NCBI GenBank assembly: GCA_944391255.1
Contig: CALXSW010000140.1
Coordinates: forward strand, 1-29,581
DNA from: an uncultured Clostridia bacterium
GTDB taxonomy: Bacteria; Bacillota; Clostridia; UBA1381
Direction of reading: 5' to 3'
Length of the DNA stretch: 29,581 bases
The translations under genes and the position numbers were made by a program. How positions within the stretch are numbered: position 1 is the stretch's first letter; every line of letters begins with the position of its first letter. The notes below the pieces were generated by a model that was not told the origin of the DNA, did not search any database, and worked only from the letters and a program-made list of their open reading frames with translations. This document shows, piece by piece, positions 13,718-22,800 of the stretch.

Positions 13718-16496
13718 CTTCTTCCTCCGTATCCGCGCCTATCGCTTCTGTCATATCGCTGTGTGACACAAGCACATCACGCGGTTTCGCGCCGTTTGCC
13801 GGCGAAACAATACCTCTTGCCTCCATCTGATCCATAAGCCGTCCCGCTCTTGAATATCCAACGCTAAGCCTGCGCTGTATCATAGATGTTGATATTTTTC
13901 CCATCTCTACAGCTATTCTTATAGCCTCGTTCAGAAGCGGATCACCGTCATCTTCAACGTCCGGCGTTACACCGTTCTCACCTGTGGCGATCCTTTCAAT
14001 ATGCTCTTCAAGATCCTCACTGTAATGTGTTTCTGGAGATGTGCTTTTTATGTATTCAACTATCCTTTCCACCTCTCCGTCCGAAACGAACGCGCCCTGA
14101 ACACGGCTCGCCGCCCTCGCGCCTGTAGGATGATAGAGCATATCTCCCATTCCGAGAAGCTTTTCCGCTCCTGCCTTGTCAAGTATAGTACGGCTGTCGA
14201 CCTGAGATGACACGAAAAACGCTATTCTCGACGGCACGTTTGCCTTTATAAGACCTGTTATAACGTCAACAGACGGTCGCTGTGTCGCGATTATAAGATG
14301 AATGCCGGCAGCTCTCGCAAGCTGCGCAAGACGGCATATATAATCCTCTATCTCCTTTGCCGCCACCATCATAAGATCGGCAAGCTCGTCTATTATTATT
14401 ACTATCTGCGGAAGCTTGTCTCCGCCCGTCTGCTCCATAAGCTTGTTATACCCCTCAAGCTTTCGCGTACCCGTTTCCTTAAACAGCTCGTACCTCTTCA
14501 TCATTTCCGAAACCGCCCAGTTCAAAGCGCCTGCCGCCTTCTTCGCTTCCGTCACGACCGGCACAAGAAGATGCGGTATTCCGTTATACACGCCAAGCTC
14601 TACCTGCTTAGGATCTATCATTATCAATTTTACCTCGTCCGGCTTCGCCTTATACAAAAGTGATGTAACAATAGCGTTTATGCAGACTGATTTACCGGAT
14701 CCCGTAGCTCCGGCTATAAGAGCATGCGGCCATTTTGCCACGTCGCCCACAACTACATTTCCTCCGATATCCTTTCCAAGGCATACCGTAAGCTTTGATT
14801 TTGCGCTGTTAAATTCCGGCGATTCAAGCATTTCCCTCATCGTTACCGACGTTACAGACGCGTTCGGTATTTCAACTCCTACAACGCCCGCCTTTCCCGG
14901 CACCGGCGATATAAGCACAGTCGCGACAGCCATATTGAGCGCTATATCATCAGACAAGCCGACGATCTTTGAAAGCTTTATACCCTGGCTCGGCTGTATC
15001 TCATACCTCGTTACAGTAGGTCCCTGCGTCACCTGCACCGGCTTTGCCTTTACTCCGAAATTGTCGAGGACAGATATAAGATTCTGCGCTTTTTCATAAA
15101 GCTCCTGCCGGTGATCGTTGTTCACGCGCTTAGGCTTGTCTAAAAGTTCAAGAGTCGGGAACTTATATTCCGGCGCCGCCTCACTCATCGCCCTGTCAAA
15201 CTGCTCGCGGAACGTGAGCTTTTCATTACTCGTCAAATTCTTTTCCTTTGGCGGAGTTTCCTTCATCTCATTTACCGGAACACCGTCCATTATTCCGCCG
15301 TTTTGCTCAGGATCTATATCGTCTATAAATCTTTCCTCCTCAGGCAGAGCTTCAACGTCAAATTTTATTTCGTTTTTTATTTCGTTTTTTATTTCGTTTT
15401 TTGTTTCGTTTTTTGTTTCATCCGGTTTAATATCATCTAATTTTGTTTTATCAGATCTTGATGTATCGTCCGCGCTTTCCGCGCTTTCTTTCGTATCATT
15501 ATCTGAATCGCCTATATCAAAGCGCATATTGTACAGATCATATTTCTCGCCAAAGAGATCATCACTGAAAAGATCCGGCTTTGATGCAGTATCGCCTGAC
15601 GCTATCTCATCCGCGAAGCTGTTTACAATATTTACAGCGTCACTCTTTGAGTCATATTTCTTATTTTCATTTTTTTCTCTGACAGATGCGCTATCTCTCT
15701 TTTTTCGTCTTTCGCTCAGACTTTCCGGCAGCTCCTCGTCTATCTCCTCGTGCGCGAAGAATTTTTGCCTCTTCTTAGGCTCATCATCGTCTGTGTATCC
15801 CACATAGTCATCATAGTCATCGTATTCCTCTTCTTCCGCTCTCTCCGCGCGCTTTCGCTCCGCGTACTCGACGGTCTTGTCCTTCAGCTTTGTTCCCTGC
15901 TTTACAGAGAATCCGAAAAATTCTCTGAACCACTTGTACAGAAGCGGATAAATATTATAATGAGCTATAACGCAGCCGAGCGTCACAAAAGCCACAAGAT
16001 AAATAAGGAACGCGCCTATATTGCCCACTGCTCCTGCTAAAAGCTTTCCGAAATACACTCCTATAAGACCGCCGCCGTTCATGCTGCTGCTGCATATTAA
16101 AAACGCGTCCTCCACGCCGTAGCCGGCAAACATACCTATCATAGACGCGCAAAGCGTCATCTCTACAACACATAAAAAAAGCTTTATCCATGCTTTAGAC
16201 GCTGATTTTACAGTTATGAGATATATCAGCACACCGGCAAATATCACCGGTATAACAAACGCCATAAGCCCGTAAGCTCCGCCCAGATTAACATACACAG
16301 CATTAGCTAAAACAGAACTCGAATCTACATACATAAATAACGCCGAAAACACAAACAGTACAGTGAATATCGCGCCGCTTATAAACATAGGCGAACCTAA
16401 AAAATCAGCTATACCGCGTTCCGCCGCCTTTGCCGGTTTCTTTGATTGTTTTTTTCCGGCTGAATTTTTTTTCTTATTTGCCATTTTTATGACCAT
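13710..16496 (-). CDS. ftsK: FtsK/SpoIIIE-type DNA translocase
   Basis: A 928-residue septal DNA pump that moves chromosome ends across the division or sporulation septum. About four transmembrane helices lie between residues 35 and 195. An acidic, low-complexity linker (about 205-455) follows, including tandem KNEI/KNET repeats. The motor has GPTVTRYEI, Walker A GATGSGKS near 596-603, MIDPKQVELG, and Walker B IIIDELADLM. The C-terminal gamma winged helix (about 850-915) contains ISTSMIQRRLSVGYSRAGRLMDQME, which reads polar DNA sequences. ATG 16496 is 3 nt from GGAG and the next ATG (16484, MANKKK) is 15 nt away, so the start is uncertain by four residues. The gene overlaps ygiQ by 8 nt. A separate vegetative FtsK may exist elsewhere. 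Confidence 0.95.
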   Translation of the reverse strand: MVIKMANKKKNSAGKKQSKKPAKAAERGIADFLGSPMFISGAIFTVLFVFSALFMYVDSSSVLANAVYVNLGGAYGLMAFVIPVIFAGVLIYLITVKSASKAWIKLFLCVVEMTLCASMIGMFAGYGVEDAFLICSSSMNGGGLIGVYFGKLLAGAVGNIGAFLIYLVAFVTLGCVIAHYNIYPLLYKWFREFFGFSVKQGTKLKDKTVEYAERKRAERAEEEEYDDYDDYVGYTDDDEPKKRQKFFAHEEIDEELPESLSERRKKRDSASVREKNENKKYDSKSDAVNIVNSFADEIASGDTASKPDLFSDDLFGEKYDLYNMRFDIGDSDNDTKESAESADDTSRSDKTKLDDIKPDETKNETKNEIKNEIKNEIKFDVEALPEEERFIDDIDPEQNGGIMDGVPVNEMKETPPKEKNLTSNEKLTFREQFDRAMSEAAPEYKFPTLELLDKPKRVNNDHRQELYEKAQNLISVLDNFGVKAKPVQVTQGPTVTRYEIQPSQGIKLSKIVGLSDDIALNMAVATVLISPVPGKAGVVGVEIPNASVTSVTMREMLESPEFNSAKSKLTVCLGKDIGGNVVVGDVAKWPHALIAGATGSGKSVCINAIVTSLLYKAKPDEVKLIMIDPKQVELGVYNGIPHLLVPVVTEAKKAAGALNWAVSEMMKRYELFKETGTRKLEGYNKLMEQTGGDKLPQIVIIIDELADLMMVAAKEIEDYICRLAQLARAAGIHLIIATQRPSVDVITGLIKANVPSRIAFFVSSQVDSRTILDKAGAEKLLGMGDMLYHPTGARAASRVQGAFVSDGEVERIVEYIKSTSPETHYSEDLEEHIERIATGENGVTPDVEDDGDPLLNEAIRIAVEMGKISTSMIQRRLSVGYSRAGRLMDQMEARGIVSPANGAKPRDVLVSHSDMTEAIGADTEEEDE
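15366..15421 (-). repeat. 12-nt tandem repeat within ftsK
   Basis: Four full units and one partial unit of a 12-nt repeat (plus strand TATTTCGTTTTT, with A to G changes in the last units) encode consecutive KNE(I/T) tetrapeptides in the ftsK linker. Copy number changes keep the frame, so the linker can lengthen or shorten by slippage. Confidence 0.9.
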
Positions 16497-16526
16497 GAAC
16501 TCCTTTCACAAAACCAAGTTTGAATC

Positions 16527-16611
16527 AAAACCGTTCAGATCGTGCGAGAGCGTGAACGAGGCTGTACTTTGTGTACGCGAGTGAGCGCTCCCGTGCGAGA
16601 TGGGCGGTTTT
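16527..16611. repeat. Large imperfect palindrome in the ftsK leader
   Basis: Outer arms AAAACCG (16527-16533) and CGGTTTT (16605-16611) enclose GAGCG/CGCTC arms and a central GTAC-TTTGT-GTAC hairpin (16564-16576). The plus strand continues as TTTTTATTT, so it could also act as a plus-strand terminator. On the minus strand it lies between the ftsK promoter and start codon. It looks like an intergenic repeat element; other genomic copies cannot be checked here. Confidence 0.55.
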
Positions 16612-16680
16612 TATTTAAACTTTACCTCTATGCCGCCAAATATCGGCTGTATAAATCGCAATTAAAGTCAATTACTATAT

Positions 16681-16686
16681 ATTATA
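16681..16686 (-). promoter_or_regulatory. Extended -10 promoter for ftsK
   Basis: TGATATAAT on the minus strand is a perfect extended -10; the -35 (TAGATT at 17-18 nt) is weak. It lies inside the 210-nt gap between the M50 protease gene and ftsK, giving a leader of about 180 nt. Confidence 0.55.
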
Positions 16687-16706
16687 TCACAATCCGCGCT
16701 AAAAAT

Positions 16707-17492
16707 CTACCCCTTTTTTTCAATAAGCGAAAACGCGTCCATTATCTCCGATTCTGTCATAAACCGCTTTACTCTATTTTCATCGTCAAGCACCGCGCCG
16801 AATACCGTATACATCGGCGACACCGCCTTTATGGCGGGCAGAGTATCACTCTCGTTTTCAAGCAGAACTATTTTTACATTATTCGTTTTCTTTTCAGCGC
16901 CGCTCATTGCAGCCACAAAATCAGCATTATATTTTTCCTTTGATGTCACTATATTTCCGAGCAGGAAAAGAGCCATTATCACCATTGACAAATTGATCTC
17001 ACCGTTTATAGCCGCCGCAAACGCAAAGGACGCAAACAGCGACGCAAGTGAAAATGAAACTATATTTAGTATGCGCCGCGCCGATGTATTCCCAAAGCGC
17101 GATGCAAATATTCTGAACATTATCATTCCGCCGTCAAGCGGCATTATCGGGAGTATATTCATAATAAAAAGAGCCGTGTTCATCTTATATATCATATCAT
17201 ATCCGAGCAATGCTGATATAATAGCGAACACGCCGTTAAAAAGAGGGCCTGCAGCATAGAGTATTATCTCCTCCGCCAACGAGTGTATTATCTTGTTTTT
17301 AAGCCGCAGATTAACGCCGAACGGCATAAAAGTGAAGCTCTCCGCCTTGAGACCTATAAGCTTTGCGGCGGCTAAATGCGAAAGCTCATGTCCGGTCATA
17401 ACGGCATATGACGCGGCTATAAGCTTTATATCGCCCGTAAAGCAGCATATAGCAGCGAGCGCGGCAGTAAGCGGATGAACACGCAGCCTCAT
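16707..17492 (-). CDS. spoIVFB: SpoIVFB-like M50 site-2 metalloprotease
   Basis: An intramembrane zinc metalloprotease of 261 residues with about six transmembrane segments. The zinc site is H35-E36-x-x-H39 in TGHELSHLAA, and the third ligand D119 lies in NILPIMPLDGG. The start RVHPLTA and the MPFGVNLRL segment match SpoIVFB, which in Bacillus releases sigma-K from its pro-form in the mother cell. The C-terminal 70 residues are soluble (VKIVLLENESDTLPAIK, DDENRVKRFMTESEI), about where SpoIVFB has a CBS domain. They are short and only loosely CBS-like. The spoIVFA partner is not next to it, as in many Clostridia. A general site-2 protease is the alternative. The start has GGGGGG 5 nt upstream. 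Confidence 0.78.
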   Translation of the reverse strand: MRLRVHPLTAALAAICCFTGDIKLIAASYAVMTGHELSHLAAAKLIGLKAESFTFMPFGVNLRLKNKIIHSLAEEIILYAAGPLFNGVFAIISALLGYDMIYKMNTALFIMNILPIMPLDGGMIMFRIFASRFGNTSARRILNIVSFSLASLFASFAFAAAINGEINLSMVIMALFLLGNIVTSKEKYNADFVAAMSGAEKKTNNVKIVLLENESDTLPAIKAVSPMYTVFGAVLDDENRVKRFMTESEIMDAFSLIEKKG

Positions 17493-17597
17493 ATTATCCC
17501 CCCATTTATCGCTTTATAATAGCTTATGAGCGGACAGCGCATTTAAGAACAAAAAACGAGGCTGCTGCAAAATGCACAGACCACATAAAGCAAAAAA

Positions 17598-17617
17598 ACT
17601 GCCGCAAAAGCGGCAGT
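17598..17617 (-). terminator. Terminator of ppa
   Basis: A perfect 8-bp stem ACTGCCGC/GCGGCAGT (17598-17605 with 17610-17617) is followed by seven T on the minus strand. It lies 34 nt past the ppa stop and upstream of the M50 gene. Confidence 0.9.
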
Positions 17618-17650
17618 CCGGACATTGATATGCTAAAAAATATATTCGTA

Positions 17651-18181
17651 TTAACAATAATTATCCTTATACATAGAAATGCATCTCGCAATGCTCTTCT
17701 TCGCGTCCTCCACTCCGAGCACCTCGCTGACATACGTTTCTCTTCCCTCAAGAGATTTATATACCTGAAAGAAATGTGAAATTTCATCAAATATATGCTG
17801 CGGAAGCTGCGATACGTCACTGTAACAGTTATATGTAGGATCGTTAAACGGGATAGCGATGATCTTCTCGTCGATCTCATCATTATCAACCATCTTAAGA
17901 ACGCCTATCGGATAACATTCAACAAGCGTCATAGGTACTATTGTTTCCTGACACAGCACAAGCACATCGAGCGGGTCATGATCCTCAGCGTATGTGCGCG
18001 GTATAAACCCGTAATTTGCCGGATAATGCGTAGACGTGTAGAGAACTCTGTCAAGTCTTAGCATACCTGTGTCCTTGTCCATCTCGTATTTGTTTTTACA
18101 GCCCTTAGGTATCTCGATAACCGCTATGAATTTATCGCTTGATATCCGCTTAGGGCTTATGTCGTGCCATATATTAGACAT
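17651..18181 (-). CDS. ppa: Inorganic pyrophosphatase, family I
   Basis: A 176-residue soluble enzyme that hydrolyses pyrophosphate to phosphate and so pulls biosynthetic reactions forward. Family I residues are K31-Y32-E33, the THYPANYGFIP block (51-61) and the metal-binding D67/D69/D72 cluster in EDHDPLDVLVL. VDNDEIDEKIIAIP is the next conserved block. Length is normal. Many Clostridia use family II or membrane pyrophosphatases instead, so a family I enzyme is a useful trait here. It is monocistronic, with GGAGG before ATG 18181, a near-perfect promoter and its own terminator, so strong constitutive expression is likely. Confidence 0.97.
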   Translation of the reverse strand: MSNIWHDISPKRISSDKFIAVIEIPKGCKNKYEMDKDTGMLRLDRVLYTSTHYPANYGFIPRTYAEDHDPLDVLVLCQETIVPMTLVECYPIGVLKMVDNDEIDEKIIAIPFNDPTYNCYSDVSQLPQHIFDEISHFFQVYKSLEGRETYVSEVLGVEDAKKSIARCISMYKDNYC

Positions 18182-18212
18182 GTTCTTCCCTCCAGATATA
18201 ATTATTGATAAT

Positions 18213-18241
18213 ATTATATCACAGCGGACGTTTTATTTCAA
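18213..18241 (-). promoter_or_regulatory. Sigma-A promoter of ppa
   Basis: Minus-strand TTGAAA (18236-18241), 17-nt spacer, TATAAT (18213-18218), preceded by TGA (extended -10). Three A-rich tandem repeats sit just upstream of the -35. Confidence 0.88.
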
Positions 18242-18243
18242 TA

Positions 18244-18277
18244 GGAAATCCAAAGGAAATACAAAAGGAAATACAAA
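18244..18277. repeat. Three 11-12-nt tandem repeats next to the ppa promoter
   Basis: Units GGAAATCCAAA, GGAAATACAAAA and GGAAATACAAA follow each other, with a period near one DNA helical turn. They start 3 nt beyond the ppa -35, where an UP element or phased A-tracts would act. This is the left end of the gene-poor stretch 18242-18732, whose other contents are listed separately. Confidence 0.75.
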
Positions 18278-18344
18278 TTCCGCAATTTGGATATATAAAA
18301 AAGTTCTTAAGTTTATTAAAACAGAATTAAATTAAGCTAAAAGT

Positions 18345-18372
18345 AAAAAAGAGCAGAAAGTCTGCTCTTTTT
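18345..18372. terminator. Bidirectional terminator
   Basis: A stem AAAAAAGAGCAGA/TCTGCTCTTTTT (18345-18357 with 18361-18372) with a 3-nt loop has T-runs on both strands. On the minus strand it lies just after the dead gene fragment at 18395-18523, of which it was probably the terminator. Confidence 0.85.
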
Positions 18373-18394
18373 GCAAGTATATTATCCGGAGAAT

Positions 18395-18523
18395 TTAGAT
18401 CGCAAAATCAAGTCGTTCTTTGACATCTATTGTAAGCGTTTTATCCTTTGCAAGCTCCTACTGCCGCTTTTCCATTTTCGCATTAAGATCCACATACATA
18501 TCGCCCGCAAAAAATAAACTCAT
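18395..18523 (-). pseudogene. Short dead gene fragment with an in-frame TAG
   Basis: A minus-strand frame reads MSLFFAGDMYVDLNAKMEKRQ, then TAG (18458-18460), then ELAKDKTLTIDVKERLDFAI and TAA (18395-18397). The composition is coding-like on both sides of the TAG, and a good terminator follows 20 nt later. It is probably the decayed C-terminal end of a lost gene. I do not recognise the family, and there is no ribosome site before the ATG. Confidence 0.45.
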
Positions 18524-18581
18524 ATGATCAGATTTTTATAAATCAAATTTCCCGTTATCTTTTTTGTTCTGTTTGAATTAC

Positions 18582-18633
18582 AATGGCAGCAAAAAACAAG
18601 AGAGAGAGAAAGGCTTTGTCCTTTGCTGCCATT
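18582..18633. repeat. 12-bp perfect inverted repeat
   Basis: AATGGCAGCAAA (18582-18593) and TTTGCTGCCATT (18622-18633) flank a 28-nt purine-rich loop containing AGAGAGAGA. There is no T-run, so a terminator is unlikely. It may be the footprint of a lost element or a structured RNA end. Nothing else gene-like is seen from 18634 to 18732. Confidence 0.6.
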
Positions 18634-18732
18634 ATATCTGTAACCCAGTAAATATTATAACAGATTATTCCACATCTTACCACAAATAAATTATTGACTT
18701 TGCCGCTAAATCGTTTAAATATTACTATCCGA

Positions 18733-18781
18733 TTGACCAATCTAAAATGTTGTGTTATACTTGTTTCACAACATTTTAGAT
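18733..18781 (+). promoter_or_regulatory. araC-type gene promoter with a perfect 15-bp inverted-repeat operator
   Basis: TTGACC (18733-18738), 17-nt spacer and TATACT (18756-18761) form a strong promoter. Perfect arms ATCTAAAATGTTGTG (18740-18754) and CACAACATTTTAGAT (18767-18781) enclose the -10, one arm in the spacer and one over the start site, with a 12-nt gap. A second small palindrome GATTG-AC-CAATC (18731-18742) covers the -35. A dimeric regulator bound here would block transcription. Confidence 0.85.
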
Positions 18782-18796
18782 AAAGGAGCGATCTTG

Positions 18797-19648
18797 ATGA
18801 AACAGCCTATCCTCGCGATCATGCCGTCTTTTACCGCGTCGTTTTTCCACAGTGAAAAACCTGTTAATATGCTGCGTGATCATTATCATGATATGTACGA
18901 GCTGTACTTTATAACCGAGGGTGAACGAAATATATACTTTAACGGCATATGCTACAAGTTCAAGCGCGGCGATTTTATTATTATACAGCCGTTCACATCT
19001 CACAGAACTGAAAGCGAGGAAGCCACATTTTTCGGACGCTACGTCATAAACTTCAAAAAAGAAGATCTTGAGAGTATGTTCAGCGCCTCCGATCTTCTGC
19101 GCATCAAGGAACTGCTCCAATCCTCAGCGGTGCATCTGAATGAAAAGACTACCGCACTCGTTGAAAAACTGCTCGATATGATAAGAAAATATAACAACGA
19201 TAACAACGCGACTTCTGACAAACTTAAGATCTCTACTCTCATTCTCGTTCTTGATATCGTATGCAAATATTACGAGGAAAGCGGCTTTGCGGCTCCCGGT
19301 TCATCAGCTACAGCCGCTATACACCCGTCAGTTCAGAAATGCATAAGGTATGTGTCGGCGCACTACGCAGAAGATATTACGCTTGATTTTATAGCCAACT
19401 ACTGTCATATAAGCAAATCGCGTTTCTGCAGTATATTTAAGGAAACGACCGGCACAACATTTCTTAATTACCTCAACAATATGCGGATCTCACAGGCTCA
19501 GAATCTGCTTGTTACAACAGACAAGCCTCTGCACGAAATAGCCGCGCTTTCAGGCTTTTCATCAACAAGCCATATGACACGCATATTCCATACCGTTCAC
19601 ACAAGCTCGCCGACAAAATGGCGGAATATGCTTCGTGAAAAAATATAA
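18797..19648 (+). CDS. AraC-family transcriptional regulator (cupin sensor plus HTH)
   Basis: A 283-residue cytosolic regulator. The N-terminal cupin sensor (about 1-130) contains DHYHDMYELYFITEGERNIY and the RGDFIIIQPFTSHR block, typical of sugar-sensing AraC proteins. The C-terminal double helix-turn-helix (about 185-283) has DITLDFIANYCHISKSRFCSIFKETTG and then ITKAL-like LLVTTDKPLHEIAALSGFSSTSHMTRIFHTVHTSSPTKWR. The effector is unknown. ATG 18797 has AAGGAG 8 nt upstream; an earlier in-frame start inside the operator is not credible. The gene is alone between its own promoter and terminator. The perfect dyad on its promoter suggests autorepression or control by another factor. The next gene has a separate promoter. 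Confidence 0.9.
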   Translation: MKQPILAIMPSFTASFFHSEKPVNMLRDHYHDMYELYFITEGERNIYFNGICYKFKRGDFIIIQPFTSHRTESEEATFFGRYVINFKKEDLESMFSASDLLRIKELLQSSAVHLNEKTTALVEKLLDMIRKYNNDNNATSDKLKISTLILVLDIVCKYYEESGFAAPGSSATAAIHPSVQKCIRYVSAHYAEDITLDFIANYCHISKSRFCSIFKETTGTTFLNYLNNMRISQAQNLLVTTDKPLHEIAALSGFSSTSHMTRIFHTVHTSSPTKWRNMLREKI

Positions 19649-19664
19649 TAGCTTCTTTTTGATG

Positions 19665-19704
19665 CAGCGGATATTGCATTTCTGCAATATCCGTTGTTTT
19701 TTAT
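19665..19704 (+). terminator. Terminator of the AraC-family gene
   Basis: An 11-bp perfect stem CGGATATTGCA/TGCAATATCCG (19668-19678 with 19683-19693), extendable by three pairs, has a 4-nt loop and is followed by TTGTTTTTTATT. Confidence 0.92.
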
Positions 19705-19754
19705 TGCCTGATCTAATAATTCCTACCTTAAAAATAGTTTTATCAAAAAAATTC

Positions 19755-19783
19755 TTGACTATTCGACAAAAAAATACTATAAT
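19755..19783 (+). promoter_or_regulatory. Sigma-A promoter of the activase/dehydratase-like gene
   Basis: TTGACT (19755-19760), 17-nt spacer, TATAAT (19778-19783). The leader of about 105 nt is extremely AT-rich (ATATATT and TATATCA words) and shows no stable structure. Confidence 0.88.
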
Positions 19784-19896
19784 ATATATTGGTATATCAT
19801 TATATTATTTCATAATATATTGTATAAACACTTATTATAAGCAGAAAAAGAATAACATATACTAATTTTTATATCATATTAAGGGAGGTTACAATT

Positions 19897-22800
19897 TTGA
19901 GTAAACTTCATATGGGAATAGACGTCGGTTCAACGACTGTTAAAGTAGTTGTTTTAGATGACAGCAACAAAATACTTTACTCGGAATACCGCCGTCATTT
20001 TTCAGATATCAAGAGCACGGTGTCAGACCTTTTTGCTGACGTGCAAAAGGCGCTTGGCGACAAGCAGTTTACCGTTGTAATAACAGGCTCGGGCGGTCTG
20101 CTGCTTTCAAAAATGCTCGGACTGCCGTTTGTTCAGGAGGTAATCGCAAACAAGACTGCTATAGAAACATTTCTTCCGGGAACAGACGTCGTTATAGAGC
20201 TTGGAGGCGAGGACGCGAAAATACTGTATCTTACAGGCGGACTTGAACAGCGAATGAACGGCACATGCGCCGGCGGTACAGGCTCATTTATTGATCAGAT
20301 GAGTATACTGCTGAAAACAGACGCTGACGGTCTAAACGAGCTTGCATCGCATCACACCACTATATATCCTATAGCCGCGCGCTGCGGAGTTTTCGCAAAG
20401 TCAGACGTTCAGCCGCTGCTAAATGAGGGCGCGGCGAGAGAGGACGTTGCGGCATCTATTCTTCAAGCGGTGGTAACTCAGACTATATCAGGTCTTGCTC
20501 AGGGCAGACCTATAAAGGGCAATATAGTATTCCTCGGCGGTCCGCTCCACTTCCTGACACAGCTTAGACGTCAGTTTGAAGACACACTAAGGGAAAACGC
20601 GACTTCATTTTCCATTCCGGAAAACGCTCAGGTCTTTGTAGCGATAGGCGCGGCGCTCATGTACGAGGAAAACGCGCCGCTTACAGATATGCAGTCGCTT
20701 TCTCAGCAGCTTGCTAATTCAAAAGGCGTTGACGCTGAAATAACTCGTATGCCGAAACTGTTTAAAACAGACGCGGAGCTTGACGAGTTTATGACGCGCC
20801 ACGCTGAGGACACAGCCGTTCGAGGCGATATATCAAAGGCAAAAGGTCCTGTCTTCCTCGGCCTTGACGTAGGTTCTACAACGATAAAATGCGCCGTTAT
20901 AAACGAGCAGGACGAAATCATTTTTGACTATTACGGCAAAAACGAGGGCAGCCCTATAACGTGCGGTCTTAACATACTGCGCGAGCTGTACTCAAAGCTT
21001 CCTAAGGACGCGTACATAGCTAACGGCTGCACAACAGGCTACGGCGAGCTGCTGCTTAAGACAGCATTTAGAATAGACGAGGGCGAAATAGAAACGATCG
21101 CTCACTACAAGGCCGCGAACCATTTCTCACCCGGCGTTGATTTCATCATTGATATCGGCGGTCAGGATATGAAGTGCATGAAGATAAAAGACGGCGTTAT
21201 AGACTCTATAATGCTTAACGAGGCATGCTCATCAGGCTTCGGCTCTTTTATCCAGACATTTGCCGAAAGCCTTGGATATGACACGATATCGTTTTCAAAG
21301 GAAGCGCTTAAGGCTGACAACCCTGTTGACCTCGGCACACGCTGCACTGTTTTCATGAACTCAAGAGTTAAGCAGGCTCAGAAAGAGGGCGCTACAGTCG
21401 GAGACATAAGCGCCGGACTTTCATACTCCGTAGTCCGCAACGCTCTTTACAAGGTAATAAAGCTCCGCGATACGTCGCTTATGGGCGAAAAGATAGTTGT
21501 TCAGGGCGGAACGTTCAACAACAACGCTATTTTAAGATGTTTTGAGCTGCTTATCGGAAAAAATGTAACACGTCCGGACATTGCCGGAATAATGGGCGCG
21601 TTCGGTTCGGCGCTCATCGCTAAGGAGCGATGGAACGGCGGAGAATGCGATATACTTACAGCCGATGAAATAGACACGTTCACATTCGACACAAAGCTCA
21701 CTCGCTGCCAGAAATGTAATAACCACTGTCAGCTCACTGTTACCGATTTCGGCGACGGGAGCAAGTTCATATCAGGCAACCGCTGCGAGCGCGGCGCCGG
21801 CGAGGACACAAAGAAAAACGATATACCTAATCTTTACGATTATAAATATAAGCGAGCGTTCAGATATAAGCCGCTCAAAGAGGAAAACGCGCCGCGGGGC
21901 ATAATAGCTATGCCGCGAGTTCTCAATATGTATGAAAACTATCCGCTGTGGTTCACTTTCTTTACAGAGCTTGGATTCAGCGTCAGGATCTCCGGAAGAT
22001 CGACGCACGCTATGTATGAAAAAGGTATCGAGTCGATACCATCTGAAAGCGCGTGCTATCCGGCAAAGATAGTTCACGGTCATATACAGGATCTTATCGA
22101 TAAGGGATATAAAACGATATTCTATCCTTGTATACCATATGAACAGATAGAATATTCAGCAGCCGGAAATCATTTCAACTGTCCGATGGTAACCTCATAC
22201 CCTGAGGTAATATACAATAACATGGACGTTGTAAGAGCGCCGGGAATAAAATACATATATCCGTTTATAAACCTTGCCGACAAGCCTTCATTTAAGCGCC
22301 AGATGGCAAAGGCTCTTGAAAGCTATCATATACCGTTCAAGGATATTGCAGACGCTGCCGAAAAAGCTTTTGACGAGCTTCAGAATTACAAGAACGACAT
22401 AAGACACAAGGGTGAAGAAGTCATAGAATGGCTTGAAGAGCATAACAAGCGCGGAATAGTTCTCGCGGGACGTCCGTATCATATCGACCCTGAAATAAAT
22501 CACGGTATACCTGATATGATAAACTCGCTTGGTTTCGCGGTTCTGACAGAGGACAGCGTGGCGCATCTCGGTCATTTACAGCGTGATATAAGAGTAGTTG
22601 ACCAGTGGGCATACCATACAAGACTTTACGAGTCGGCATCAGAGGTAATAAAGAACAACCGCCTTGAGCTTATTCAGCTCAATTCATTCGGCTGCGGCCT
22701 TGACGCTGTAACGACAGATCAGGTCATGGAAATATTGCAGTCGCACGAGAGGATATATACAACGCTTAAAATAGACGAGGTATCAAACCTTGGAACAGCG

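Noticed and set aside
15366..15421. CRISPR-like repeats
   Set aside because: The 12-nt units are contiguous with no spacers and are in frame with ftsK.
15118..15807. A plus-strand frame rich in serine and phenylalanine opposite ftsK
   Set aside because: It mirrors the acidic, lysine-rich ftsK linker on the other strand and includes the 12-nt repeats; no ribosome site.
18458..18460. TAG read as an amino acid (pyrrolysine or recoding)
   Set aside because: No other gene in the window has an internal TAG, no Pyl genes are present, and the fragment lacks a ribosome site; decay is simpler.
18555..18740. A 61-codon minus-strand frame in the gap before the AraC gene
   Set aside because: It crosses the 12-bp inverted repeat and the AraC promoter -35, has no ribosome site, and resembles no family.
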